From Phycisphaerales bacterium (GTDB lineage Bacteria; Planctomycetota; Phycisphaerae; Phycisphaerales; SM1A02): 64,000 nt of DNA. Below the pieces are notes generated by a model. It was given only the letters and a program-made list of their open reading frames with translations. It was not told the DNA's origin and made no database searches. The stretch is taken from NCBI GenBank assembly GCA_022446905.1, contig JAKVBT010000005.1, positions 612,274 to 676,273 of the forward strand, in the 5' to 3' direction. A program made the translations under genes and the position numbers. How positions within the stretch are numbered: the stretch's first letter is position 1; the number at the start of each line of letters is the position of its first letter. Below are positions 26,500 through 34,691 of this stretch, one piece after another.

Positions 26500-27393
26500 A
26501 TGGAACGACCGGATCTGCTGGTGGTGGACCTGGATGGGACGCTCCTGAATCGCCAGGGGGAGATTTCCCAAGAGAATCTCGCCGCGCTCCATAGGGCCGA
26601 GCAGGAGGGCCTACCTTTGATCGTGGCAACCGGCCGAACCGCCAGTGAATGTCGACCGATCCTTAAAGAAATCAAGGGCACGAAGGCGTTCATTGGTGCC
26701 AGTGGCTCGCTGCTGACCCATCTGGCCACCGAACAGACGATTGACCGACGTGTGATGGCCCCGACCCTAGTTCAGCAGGTTCTTGAAACATGCCCACTTG
26801 AGGACGCTGCGATCATGCTGCTCAAAGACCATCATCAAACTGGCGTTGACTACATTGTTGTTGGTGATGCCGATCTCCACCCCGTCTCCCAATGGTGGTT
26901 TGAGGTGACAGGGGCATCCTGGCATCGCATTTCAAGGATTGAGGACGACCCACATCCCGAGCATACGGTTCGAGCAGGGGCCGTGGGAACACCCTGCCAA
27001 TTAGATCCGATGGTAGAACGCATTGATGAGGCCATGGGTAAAGCAGTACTTGCACGACACTGGGAAGCCGTCACCAGCAGCAGCCATGCAGGCACCAAAA
27101 TTCACTTGCTTGAGGTCTTCCACCCTGAAGCTGACAAGTGGACCATGATTCAATCTTGGTGTGCACACGCCAACATTGCATGCGAGCGCACTGCTGCAGT
27201 TGGGGACGGACTCAATGATGTGATGATGATTGAGCGTTCTCGGCTGGGCATTGCCATGGCCAATGCAGATCACCGGGTTCTGGCGGTCGCCGATGCAGTC
27301 ACTGGAGATCATGAGGACCATGGCGTTGCTGAGCTAATCGAGGACCTTCTTGATGGCCGCTTGCACTTAGGTATGAGCGAGCAGGTCCAATGA
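26500..27393 (+). CDS. HAD-superfamily hydrolase, Cof type
   Basis: Predicted phosphatase acting on a small phosphorylated metabolite. About 297 residues. Motif I is VVDLDGTLLN (nucleophile and acid Asp), followed by the typical IVATGRTASE (motif II). KIHLLEVFHPEADK supplies the motif III Lys region, and VGDGLNDVMMI is motif IV. The large C2-type cap between motifs II and III fits the Cof/YidA group. The ATG at 26500 is preferred; a TTG at 26476 is an alternative. The stop overlaps the start of the 1112-residue protein (ATGA), so the two are likely co-translated. Substrate not predictable. Confidence 0.82.
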   Translation: MERPDLLVVDLDGTLLNRQGEISQENLAALHRAEQEGLPLIVATGRTASECRPILKEIKGTKAFIGASGSLLTHLATEQTIDRRVMAPTLVQQVLETCPLEDAAIMLLKDHHQTGVDYIVVGDADLHPVSQWWFEVTGASWHRISRIEDDPHPEHTVRAGAVGTPCQLDPMVERIDEAMGKAVLARHWEAVTSSSHAGTKIHLLEVFHPEADKWTMIQSWCAHANIACERTAAVGDGLNDVMMIERSRLGIAMANADHRVLAVADAVTGDHEDHGVAELIEDLLDGRLHLGMSEQVQ

Positions 27394-30300
27394 GCAACGC
27401 CCAACATCTCTTTGAACACCAGGGGCAGGCACGCCTCTCAGCTTGTTACAGCATTCTCAAGGCTGTTCTTGAGTGCCAGGCCCATGTCTCACGCTTCATC
27501 GTGAGTCGATCCGAAAGTACCCGGCCACTGGTTGAACTGCTTGAACAGGGATCACTCCGCGAGTTGTTCCGACGCCATCAACTTGTGCATCATGTTGTTG
27601 ATGATGCCGGCAGGGCTGCCACACTGGCTCGCTGGGAAGCAAGAGAGGGGCGACGCGTCGTAGCGCTGCTCACTGGACCTACTGTGCCGTCGAGCATGCT
27701 CGCGCTTGAGGCGGCAGCAGCAAATCCATTTGAGGACGTTGAAGCCCTCAGTTGCATCGTTGAGGACAGTGGAGTCGCACGGGACCTGCGCAGCCGCGTC
27801 ATGTCCATGGGCCTTGTTCAGATCGAGGCCACAGGTGTGCCACATCTGCGCGAGTCAGTTGACCACGCACTCCGACTGAGTCGAGCAGCCAAAAGACCAG
27901 CAATCATCGTCGCAGAGCGCACTATTTTGCGGAGCGCAGCAACGCTTGAACTGTTTCCCAACCATGCCGGGGAAGGTCCACCCGCCGGACTACCTCGACG
28001 ACGCGGCGTTCGTGGAGAAGAGGGGGGTGATGCGCTTCGGCTTGCCCGCCGCCTTGAACTGAATACCAGTCGCGCCATGCCAAGCCCGGGGGAACGAGCA
28101 AGCGTGGGCGTCATCACAGTGGGCCGCGCTGACCGTTCGATCCGAAGATTGGAGTCGATGCTGGACCTTGTTGGCCGCATTCCCTCCCTTCATATGGGCC
28201 TCACATCTCCCATTGATGATGCGGCCATTACCCGTCTTCTTGAACGGTGTCAGCAGGTGGTCGTCATTGAACCTCGTGGGCGCAATGTGGAATGGCGGAC
28301 AATGGAACTGGCCCAACAAATGCATGAAGATGGTGGCAATGCGCCCTCGATCTGGGGTGGCCGACTTCCAAATGGCGGAGGCATTGATGGACAAGCGCAT
28401 CCTTCGCAACTTGCGCGACTTCTCAGTCCATTTTTACTACCCCTGATGGGCGATCGATCCCTTGAGCAAGCACTTGCTGTGCTGCCTGATCCATTGCCAT
28501 GGCAACCCAGTCCACCACTCCTTGGAATGGCTGGGCAACACGTCGCGATCCAGGCACTTCTGCTCGATGTGATCGAGAACGTCCCAGAGGCGGAGGAAGA
28601 CGCCACTCCTGATGAACAAGCACCGACAGATGAGCAGCCGATTCGCTGGTTTGTCGACGGCGTCTGGACTGGGCCGACTGATGGGCGAACAGTCCATGCA
28701 GAAATCTGGACAGAACCAAACTTTCGCCGCAGTGGAGCCGCAGCGGTGCGACAAGCAGCAAAGGATGGCGGCACCTGGCTGATGCTGATCTCGGCAGGTG
28801 CACAGGCACCTGATCTTGAACGCTTGGTGATCGGCATGACTCCATCCAGCGACACTCACCGACCACGCATCATGCGACGCTGGATGGATGACGCAGGCGA
28901 TATTCGCCGGCTCATTCGTGATGGAGCGCTATACCCAGGGCTGACGGTTCTGATCGTTGAGGATGGCCCCGAGCCCCGGTACGACACGCACGCTATGGAA
29001 CGCCATCTTCGCGAGATTGATGTCACTGGGTACGAGGCCATGCAGCGATTAACTTGGCCAGCAGACCGAGCCTGCGTCATTCGGCAGCCTGCAGATCAAA
29101 TGCAAGCAGATCTTCGGGCAGTGCATGAGGCAGTCGGAGCCACGACTCATTTTTCGAGCGAGATGCTGGCATGGCGATGGCCGCCTCGGCTTGGAGCACG
29201 GGTCGAGCCGCTGGTCGAACAAGTTGTTGTGCGCCGCCAATCGGCCCCAACCCGAGGTATTCGCAGCCACGAATTACCAGCGCAGCCTGCATTTCTCCAT
29301 GCAGACCAACCAACATGGTGTGCCCATCTTGCGGGGGTACGTGGTGATGATGGAGGCATCGCAACAGCCACCCTCATGCTCGCAGCGGTACACATGGGAT
29401 ATCACGCCGAGTCGACTGCCGACCCAACTCCTATCGGCGCAGGTCGTCGCCAATGGGCCCAGGTCGTGTTTTCTCGACCCCGATCTACTGAGGAACGACG
29501 GGGGGCACCTCCGGTTGTGCCATGGGGAGAAGCTGATCTGCTCTTAGGCTATGACGGCAACGCGGTGATGCAGGCTGTGAATCCATCTGGAGATCTTCGA
29601 GCCGCCTCTAAGCAACATACGTGCATGGTCGTCAATAGCGGTCGATTCAGTGATGATCCTGAAAGCCCTTCAGATGACGTACAAGACGTCGATTCGCTCA
29701 CTGAGTATCTCCAATCCAATACAGCACCTACACAGCTTGTAGTTGCTGATGTATGCGCCGCTTGTCGCTTTCACTTTCACAACGAGCGACTTGCTGATCT
29801 CGTGCTGATTGGCATCGCATGGCAATCAGGATGGATGCCGATCACCTTGGACGCACTACAACTGGCTTTCAATGAGTTGGAAGGGCAGGGCCTAGCCCGA
29901 ATCGGTGAAGCGTTTGATTTCGGCCGCTCTGCTGCCCATGACCCAACGATTCTGCAGACAAGCAAGATTGATCCGGCGTCTGATACACCATCTCGGGCTG
30001 CTCGCCGCTATCGCCTCCTCCTTGCCAAGAGTCGATTTGCCGGTGTCGATCGCGCCGCCCGCTTCCGCAGACTGACTCGACGGGTGATCGATGAGGTTCC
30101 AGGATTGGCTGAAACTCAACTCGGCCGCGCAGCCCACCGGGACATGCTTATCGCCCTAAGAAGGTGTGTCACCTGGGGCGGGTTTGATCTTGCTGAAAGA
30201 TGGGCCGACACGATCATTCGCCTCTACGAGGCTGATCGCGCAGATACCGGACGAGCATTGACCCGCGCAGCCATCTTGGCATTGGCAGAGGCCACACTGA

Positions 30301-30728
30301 TTCGCGATGCCATCTATGTCGCATCCATGGCCATCAGTCCTGACCATCGCCGACAGACTCGACGTCGACTCAATGTGCGACTTGGCCGCGGCGATCGGCT
30401 CTCGACTCGATATCTCACCCGATTGGAATTGACCTTCGCTCTCTGGAGATTCCGACTTGACCTGCGGACCAGCGACTGGATCGCTCAATTTCTTGCTCTC
30501 CTTCGTTATGTCATTCCGCACCGCTGGCGCGGCCGTCGGCGTGACCGCCACATCCGCCAAATCGTTGAAACAACTGTGATGCGAGCGACCAATGATGGGC
30601 CCGACAACTATGAGATCAATCGAAGCATTCTTGAGCGGCTCCATGAACTGAGCCTAGAAGGACGACTGCGCCGAATGTCCCCAGCAACGCTCGAAGAGGA
30701 ACTTGAATCGCTTCGTCAGGCTGAGTGA
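27390..30728 (+). CDS. Degenerate indolepyruvate/2-oxoacid:ferredoxin oxidoreductase-like protein
   Basis: 1112 residues, similar in size and domain order to fused indolepyruvate:ferredoxin oxidoreductases (IOR), which convert arylpyruvates to acyl-CoA using TPP and Fe-S clusters. Residues ~90-180 resemble the alpha N-terminal domain. Residues 238-300 (VGVITVGRADRSI, LHMGLTSPIDDA, VVVIEP) match the transketolase C-terminal-like domain. Residues 645-860 match the gamma domain, including GEADLLLGYD (713-722) and GRSAAHDP (845-852). The C-terminal ~240 residues match the extra domain of fused IORs. The TPP motif (GDG...N) is not found at the expected place, nor is any CxxCxxC Fe-S motif; only CAAC at 789-792 comes close. 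Homology is inferred from remembered patterns. The protein is probably not a working IOR and may have a new function. The gene overlaps the HAD gene by ATGA and convergent rlmN by 13 bases. Confidence 0.6.
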   Translation: MSNAQHLFEHQGQARLSACYSILKAVLECQAHVSRFIVSRSESTRPLVELLEQGSLRELFRRHQLVHHVVDDAGRAATLARWEAREGRRVVALLTGPTVPSSMLALEAAAANPFEDVEALSCIVEDSGVARDLRSRVMSMGLVQIEATGVPHLRESVDHALRLSRAAKRPAIIVAERTILRSAATLELFPNHAGEGPPAGLPRRRGVRGEEGGDALRLARRLELNTSRAMPSPGERASVGVITVGRADRSIRRLESMLDLVGRIPSLHMGLTSPIDDAAITRLLERCQQVVVIEPRGRNVEWRTMELAQQMHEDGGNAPSIWGGRLPNGGGIDGQAHPSQLARLLSPFLLPLMGDRSLEQALAVLPDPLPWQPSPPLLGMAGQHVAIQALLLDVIENVPEAEEDATPDEQAPTDEQPIRWFVDGVWTGPTDGRTVHAEIWTEPNFRRSGAAAVRQAAKDGGTWLMLISAGAQAPDLERLVIGMTPSSDTHRPRIMRRWMDDAGDIRRLIRDGALYPGLTVLIVEDGPEPRYDTHAMERHLREIDVTGYEAMQRLTWPADRACVIRQPADQMQADLRAVHEAVGATTHFSSEMLAWRWPPRLGARVEPLVEQVVVRRQSAPTRGIRSHELPAQPAFLHADQPTWCAHLAGVRGDDGGIATATLMLAAVHMGYHAESTADPTPIGAGRRQWAQVVFSRPRSTEERRGAPPVVPWGEADLLLGYDGNAVMQAVNPSGDLRAASKQHTCMVVNSGRFSDDPESPSDDVQDVDSLTEYLQSNTAPTQLVVADVCAACRFHFHNERLADLVLIGIAWQSGWMPITLDALQLAFNELEGQGLARIGEAFDFGRSAAHDPTILQTSKIDPASDTPSRAARRYRLLLAKSRFAGVDRAARFRRLTRRVIDEVPGLAETQLGRAAHRDMLIALRRCVTWGGFDLAERWADTIIRLYEADRADTGRALTRAAILALAEATLIRDAIYVASMAISPDHRRQTRRRLNVRLGRGDRLSTRYLTRLELTFALWRFRLDLRTSDWIAQFLALLRYVIPHRWRGRRRDRHIRQIVETTVMRATNDGPDNYEINRSILERLHELSLEGRLRRMSPATLEEELESLRQAE

Positions 30729-31783
30729 CGGGCCTCATGCCGCAATTGTCCACATGCGGCAGATATATCTCGCCCGCGACTTGCGCGAATGTGGACGTTC
30801 ACATGCCGACGTCGCAGTTCCGCTTGAAAGGCCAGAACATCCTCGTCTAACGGACGCTTAAATTCCAGACCTTCAACCTCGTTGTAGCGAATGAGATTGA
30901 CATTGGCACGAATGGTCTGAGCGATTTCTGCTAACTGAGATGCATGCATGAGTCGATCATTAACTTCGCGCAGCAGCAGATACTCCAAGGTGATCTCACG
31001 CCCAGTCTGATCAAAGTAGACACCACAGGCCTCAATGAGTTCATCAATAGTTGCATGAGACGCCCATGGAATCAGTGATTGCCGAATGGCATCATCCGGG
31101 GCATGAAGACTCAGAGCCAAGGTAACGGGAAGATGGAACCCTGCCAAACGTCGGATGGCCTCCGGAAGCCCGACGGTCGAAACCGTGATGCGTCGAGCAC
31201 TGATACCAAGACCCCATGGCGCGTTGAGCGTTTCGATTGCGCCAGTGACTGCGCTGTAATTCGCTAGTGGCTCGCCCATACCCATGAATACGATATTGGT
31301 AACTCGTCCCATGCCCAGACGCCCAAGACGATGCGCTTGTTCAACAATCTGACCCCGGCGCAGATTGCCATCTAAACCGCCGAGCCCCGAAGCGCAGAAT
31401 CGACAACCCACCGGGCATCCCACCTGGCTCGACAGGCATGCTGTGCGTCGCTGTCCAGATGGAATCAGAACAGTTTCAGTACGCGGCGCCTCCCCGGCAA
31501 TTGCCAAGGATGTTGATTGCGCCGGCCATTCGATCAGCAACTTACGTGTGTCATCTGAGGCAATCTGCGCCTGCACTTCATGGCCGGAGTCGATCTGCAT
31601 GGACTGGGAAACCAGCTGCCGATGAGATAGAGAAACATTGGTCCACTCCAGTGGATTCACCACACCCTTGACATAAACCCAGTCAAGAAATTGATCCGCT
31701 GCATACCCAGGAAGTCCCTGAGACAAGCACCATTGCTCAAGTTCGACAGGGGTGTAGTCGAAGAAGCTCTTGTGGCTGCTCAC
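30716..31783 (-). CDS. rlmN: Dual-specificity 23S rRNA / tRNA adenine-C2 methyltransferase
   Basis: Radical SAM enzyme methylating A2503 of 23S rRNA and A37 of some tRNAs. 355 residues. The radical SAM Cys triad is CPVGCRFC, preceded by CLSSQVG. The family blocks NIVFMGMGEPLAN, RRITVSTVG and LALSLHAPDD are present. The second catalytic Cys near the end is in ISAACGQL. The length matches RlmN. Its start overlaps the ispH stop by four bases, so ispH-rlmN form a two-gene unit. Confidence 0.95.
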   Translation of the reverse strand: MSSHKSFFDYTPVELEQWCLSQGLPGYAADQFLDWVYVKGVVNPLEWTNVSLSHRQLVSQSMQIDSGHEVQAQIASDDTRKLLIEWPAQSTSLAIAGEAPRTETVLIPSGQRRTACLSSQVGCPVGCRFCASGLGGLDGNLRRGQIVEQAHRLGRLGMGRVTNIVFMGMGEPLANYSAVTGAIETLNAPWGLGISARRITVSTVGLPEAIRRLAGFHLPVTLALSLHAPDDAIRQSLIPWASHATIDELIEACGVYFDQTGREITLEYLLLREVNDRLMHASQLAEIAQTIRANVNLIRYNEVEGLEFKRPLDEDVLAFQAELRRRHVNVHIRASRGRDISAACGQLRHEARHSA

Positions 31784-32838
31784 GAAGTGGAGCCCACCGT
31801 CAGGTCTACGGTTCGATGGGCAATGCCCTTGGACTGAAGGAATGCCGCAGTTGAGGCAATATTGTCCATGGTGATGCGACGGCCCGCGGGATCTACATCC
31901 CGAGATCGCATGAACTTCTTCAGTGATCCAGGCAGACCAAATTCGACGGATTCATTAAAAACATCCCACTGCTCAACTTCGCCACCGTGCTCATCAACAA
32001 GACTGAGAATCAGGCTTTGCACAAGGTCCTCAGGAGCGCTGGCACCAGCAGTTACCAGTACAGTTTCGACGCCAGCAAGATCGGACGCGTTCAGTTCAGA
32101 GGCGTCATCAACCAGAATTGACCTGGTCCCTCTCGCCTCCGCAAGTTCGCGCAATCGCTGCGAGTTTGAACTGTTCTGAGATCCAACGACAATGACCAGA
32201 TCACATTCACTTGCCAATTGACGAACCGCATGTTGTCGATTCGTGGTGGCGTAGCAGATGTCGTCACTCGGAGGTTCATTAATCGCCGGAAAAGCCTCCT
32301 TGAGTGCTCGAATAAGCACCGAGGCATCGTCCATACTAAGTGTTGTCTGAGTGAGGAACACTAGTTTCTCAGGATCGTCGATCTGAAGGCTTGAGATACT
32401 TTCTACTGTGTCGACGATTTGAATCGAGTCCGGCGCTTCGCCACGCGTACCAATGACTTCCTGATGATCCTCATGCCCGATGAGAAGAATTTGCCACCCA
32501 CGCTGAGCGTAGCGAATGGCCTCTGCATGCACCTTGGTCACCAAGGGGCACGTGGCGTCAATGGCTGCAAGTGCTCGCTCTTGGGCGTGACGTCGAACTT
32601 CTGGGCTAACACCATGGGCACTAAAAACAACGATGGAACCTTCTGGCACCTCGTCCAATGACTCAACAAACACGACCCCACGGTCACGGAAGCGTCGGAC
32701 AACGTGCTGATTATGAACGATCTCGTGAAAGACGTAGATTGGCTCATCGTCAACGATATCGAGCAGTTGATCTACGACATCAATCGCCATATAGACGCCG
32801 GCACAGAACCCTCGGGGATTGGCGAGCATGATCCGCAT
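31780..32838 (-). CDS. ispH: 4-hydroxy-3-methylbut-2-enyl diphosphate reductase
   Basis: Last step of the methylerythritol-phosphate pathway, making IPP and DMAPP. 352 residues. The three Cys that bind the [4Fe-4S] cluster are in NPRGFCAGV, DATCPLVTKVH and DICYATTNRQ. Substrate-binding His and Glu blocks are present (EIVHNQHVVRRF, FSAHGVSP, GHEDHQEVIGT, VGSQNSSNSQRL). It is divergent from hpnCDE across only 51 bases, placing supply of isoprene units beside squalene formation. The overlap with rlmN may simply reflect dense packing. Confidence 0.95.
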   Translation of the reverse strand: MRIMLANPRGFCAGVYMAIDVVDQLLDIVDDEPIYVFHEIVHNQHVVRRFRDRGVVFVESLDEVPEGSIVVFSAHGVSPEVRRHAQERALAAIDATCPLVTKVHAEAIRYAQRGWQILLIGHEDHQEVIGTRGEAPDSIQIVDTVESISSLQIDDPEKLVFLTQTTLSMDDASVLIRALKEAFPAINEPPSDDICYATTNRQHAVRQLASECDLVIVVGSQNSSNSQRLRELAEARGTRSILVDDASELNASDLAGVETVLVTAGASAPEDLVQSLILSLVDEHGGEVEQWDVFNESVEFGLPGSLKKFMRSRDVDPAGRRITMDNIASTAAFLQSKGIAHRTVDLTVGSTS

Positions 32839-32889
32839 GATGACGCATCAACCTCCTACAAAGAGGCCCCATGATAGCCTGCAGATCCC

Positions 32890-33828
32890 ATGTCCGAAGG
32901 CATTGTCTCGCAACTTGATCGATGGGGACCTGGCCACTCCAGCATATGTGGCTCTGCTGATGCGGCCGCCTACTGCCGTGCGCTGACGCTCGGACGCTAT
33001 GAGAACTTCAGCGTGCTCAGCAGACTGGTACCGAAACACCTCGAAGATGGCGTGTGCGCTGTGTACGCATTCTGCCGATGGGCAGATGATCTCGGAGATG
33101 AGATCGCTGATCCTGAAGAGGCAAAGTCACTTCTCGACTGGTGGCGGGCACAACTCGAATCATGCTTCCAAGGAAACGCATCTCATCCGGTGTACGTCGC
33201 TTTGCAGCCGGTGATTGAACAATACAAACTTGATTCCACCGAGTTCCACCATCTGATTGATGCCTTTGTTCAAGACCAGCACATCAACCGCTACCAAACA
33301 TGGGGCCAAGTTGTTGACTACTGCACACGCAGTGCTGACCCCGTTGGCCGACTCGTACTGCGACTTTGCAAAGCAGATCGATCCAAAGAGCAGCTGTCCT
33401 GGAGCGACGCTGTTTGCACCGGCCTGCAACTGGCGAATCACTGGCAAGACGTTCAGCGTGATTTGCTCGAACGCAATCGGATCTATCTACCAATGGAGGA
33501 TTCGGGCATCGATGATTTCGAATCTCGACTCATCGCCACGGTTCAAATGGGACATGCACCAGACCCCACATTTCTTGACTCCTATCGATCCTTCATTCGT
33601 ACGCTAGTACATCGAACACGGCCACTGCTTGAGCAGGCGCAACAGCTATCAGCATCACTGGAACCTGATGTCCGACCGATGATCAGTCTTTTTGCCCAAG
33701 GTGGCTGGGCAGTGCTTGATTTAATCGAACAATCAAACTGCGAAACGGCCCTCTATCGGGTGCGCATTTCAAAACTTCGAAAAGCGTGGTTGGTCTGGCA
33801 AGCGACGCGGCAGAGGAAAGCGTCATGA
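32890..33828 (+). CDS. hpnC: Hydroxysqualene synthase HpnC
   Basis: Converts presqualene diphosphate to hydroxysqualene in the bacterial three-enzyme squalene route. 312 residues of the squalene/phytoene synthase fold. The first metal motif is CRWADDLGDEIAD and the second is NHWQDVQRDLLE. GRYENFSVLSRLVPKHL at the N-terminus is the usual HpnC block. The ATG at 32890 has no strong ribosome binding site. The stop overlaps hpnD by ATGA. The order hpnC-hpnD-hpnE is the known one for hopanoid clusters, which makes the assignment firm. Confidence 0.92.
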   Translation: MSEGIVSQLDRWGPGHSSICGSADAAAYCRALTLGRYENFSVLSRLVPKHLEDGVCAVYAFCRWADDLGDEIADPEEAKSLLDWWRAQLESCFQGNASHPVYVALQPVIEQYKLDSTEFHHLIDAFVQDQHINRYQTWGQVVDYCTRSADPVGRLVLRLCKADRSKEQLSWSDAVCTGLQLANHWQDVQRDLLERNRIYLPMEDSGIDDFESRLIATVQMGHAPDPTFLDSYRSFIRTLVHRTRPLLEQAQQLSASLEPDVRPMISLFAQGGWAVLDLIEQSNCETALYRVRISKLRKAWLVWQATRQRKAS

Positions 33829-34691
33829 CCAGGAGCAGAACGCCTGAGCAGGCACTGCAATGGTGCCGCGATTTGGTCAAACAGCGAGCCGGCAACTTTT
33901 TCTGGGGGCTGCGCATGCTGCCCGAGCCAAAACGAAGTGGGCTGTTTGCACTCTACGCTTGGATGCGTGATGCCGATGACATTGCTGACAGTGATACTGA
34001 GATACCTATCGCTACCGACCACCTAAATTTGTTTGCTGCTAACACTGCAACGCTATTTGATGGTGGCTCGAGACCGGAGGGGCCGATGTGGGAGGGCATT
34101 GCATGGGCAGTCAATGAATTTGACCTCCCCCGCAAACCCTTTGATGACATGATTGAGGGCCAGCGTCACGATCTTGAGCAGCGATGTATTGAGACCGCCG
34201 AAGATTTGCTCGAGTATTGCAGGTGCGTCGCGTCGACTGTTGGTGAGTTGTGTATTCAAATCTGGGGATATGCTGATGCAGAAGCACCTCAGTTGGCCGT
34301 GCAGCGCGGCATTGCACTCCAACTCACGAATATTCTTCGGGATGTTGGCGAGGATCTCGAACGTGGCCGTTGTTATTTGCCATCCCAGGATCTGCAACAC
34401 GCCGGCCTGTCAGTTGAGGACTTGGCAACATGGGACAAACCAAAGGCATGCGAACAATTGACCCGAAATTGGATTCATCAGGCGGATGCTTACTATCAGT
34501 CCTCAGCACCACTGGACAAAATGATCAGCCGTGACTGCCGCCCAACACTGCAAGCCATGACTGGGATTTATCATGCATTACTTCGCCGATTAGCTGCCAG
34601 GCCAAGCAGAAGCGTCCTTGGACCGCGGGCTCGGTTGTCAATGCTCGGCAAGCTCAGTATTGCCCTGCGGGCACGGGCAGGGGCCAGATGA
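33825..34691 (+). CDS. hpnD: Presqualene diphosphate synthase HpnD
   Basis: Condenses two farnesyl diphosphates to presqualene diphosphate. 288 residues. FFWGLRMLPEPKRSGLFALY precedes the first Asp-rich motif RDADDIADSD. The second is LTNILRDVGEDLERGRCYLP with the DVGED signature. EGQRHDL and YCRCVASTVGELC are typical of the family. Start and stop both overlap the neighbours by ATGA, so hpnCDE should be translated in a coupled manner. Phytoene synthase is a paralogous alternative, but the context argues for HpnD. Confidence 0.92.
   Translation: MTRSRTPEQALQWCRDLVKQRAGNFFWGLRMLPEPKRSGLFALYAWMRDADDIADSDTEIPIATDHLNLFAANTATLFDGGSRPEGPMWEGIAWAVNEFDLPRKPFDDMIEGQRHDLEQRCIETAEDLLEYCRCVASTVGELCIQIWGYADAEAPQLAVQRGIALQLTNILRDVGEDLERGRCYLPSQDLQHAGLSVEDLATWDKPKACEQLTRNWIHQADAYYQSSAPLDKMISRDCRPTLQAMTGIYHALLRRLAARPSRSVLGPRARLSMLGKLSIALRARAGAR

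Noticed and set aside
26412..26729. Upstream extension of the APH-like kinase
   Set aside because: Basic, non-conserved sequence antisense to the HAD gene start; the domain begins just after ATG 26411.
27818..28855. Minus-strand frames of 120-200 codons inside the 1112-residue gene
   Set aside because: Ser/Arg-rich mirror frames of a GC-rich coding strand; the plus-strand frame carries the recognisable domains.
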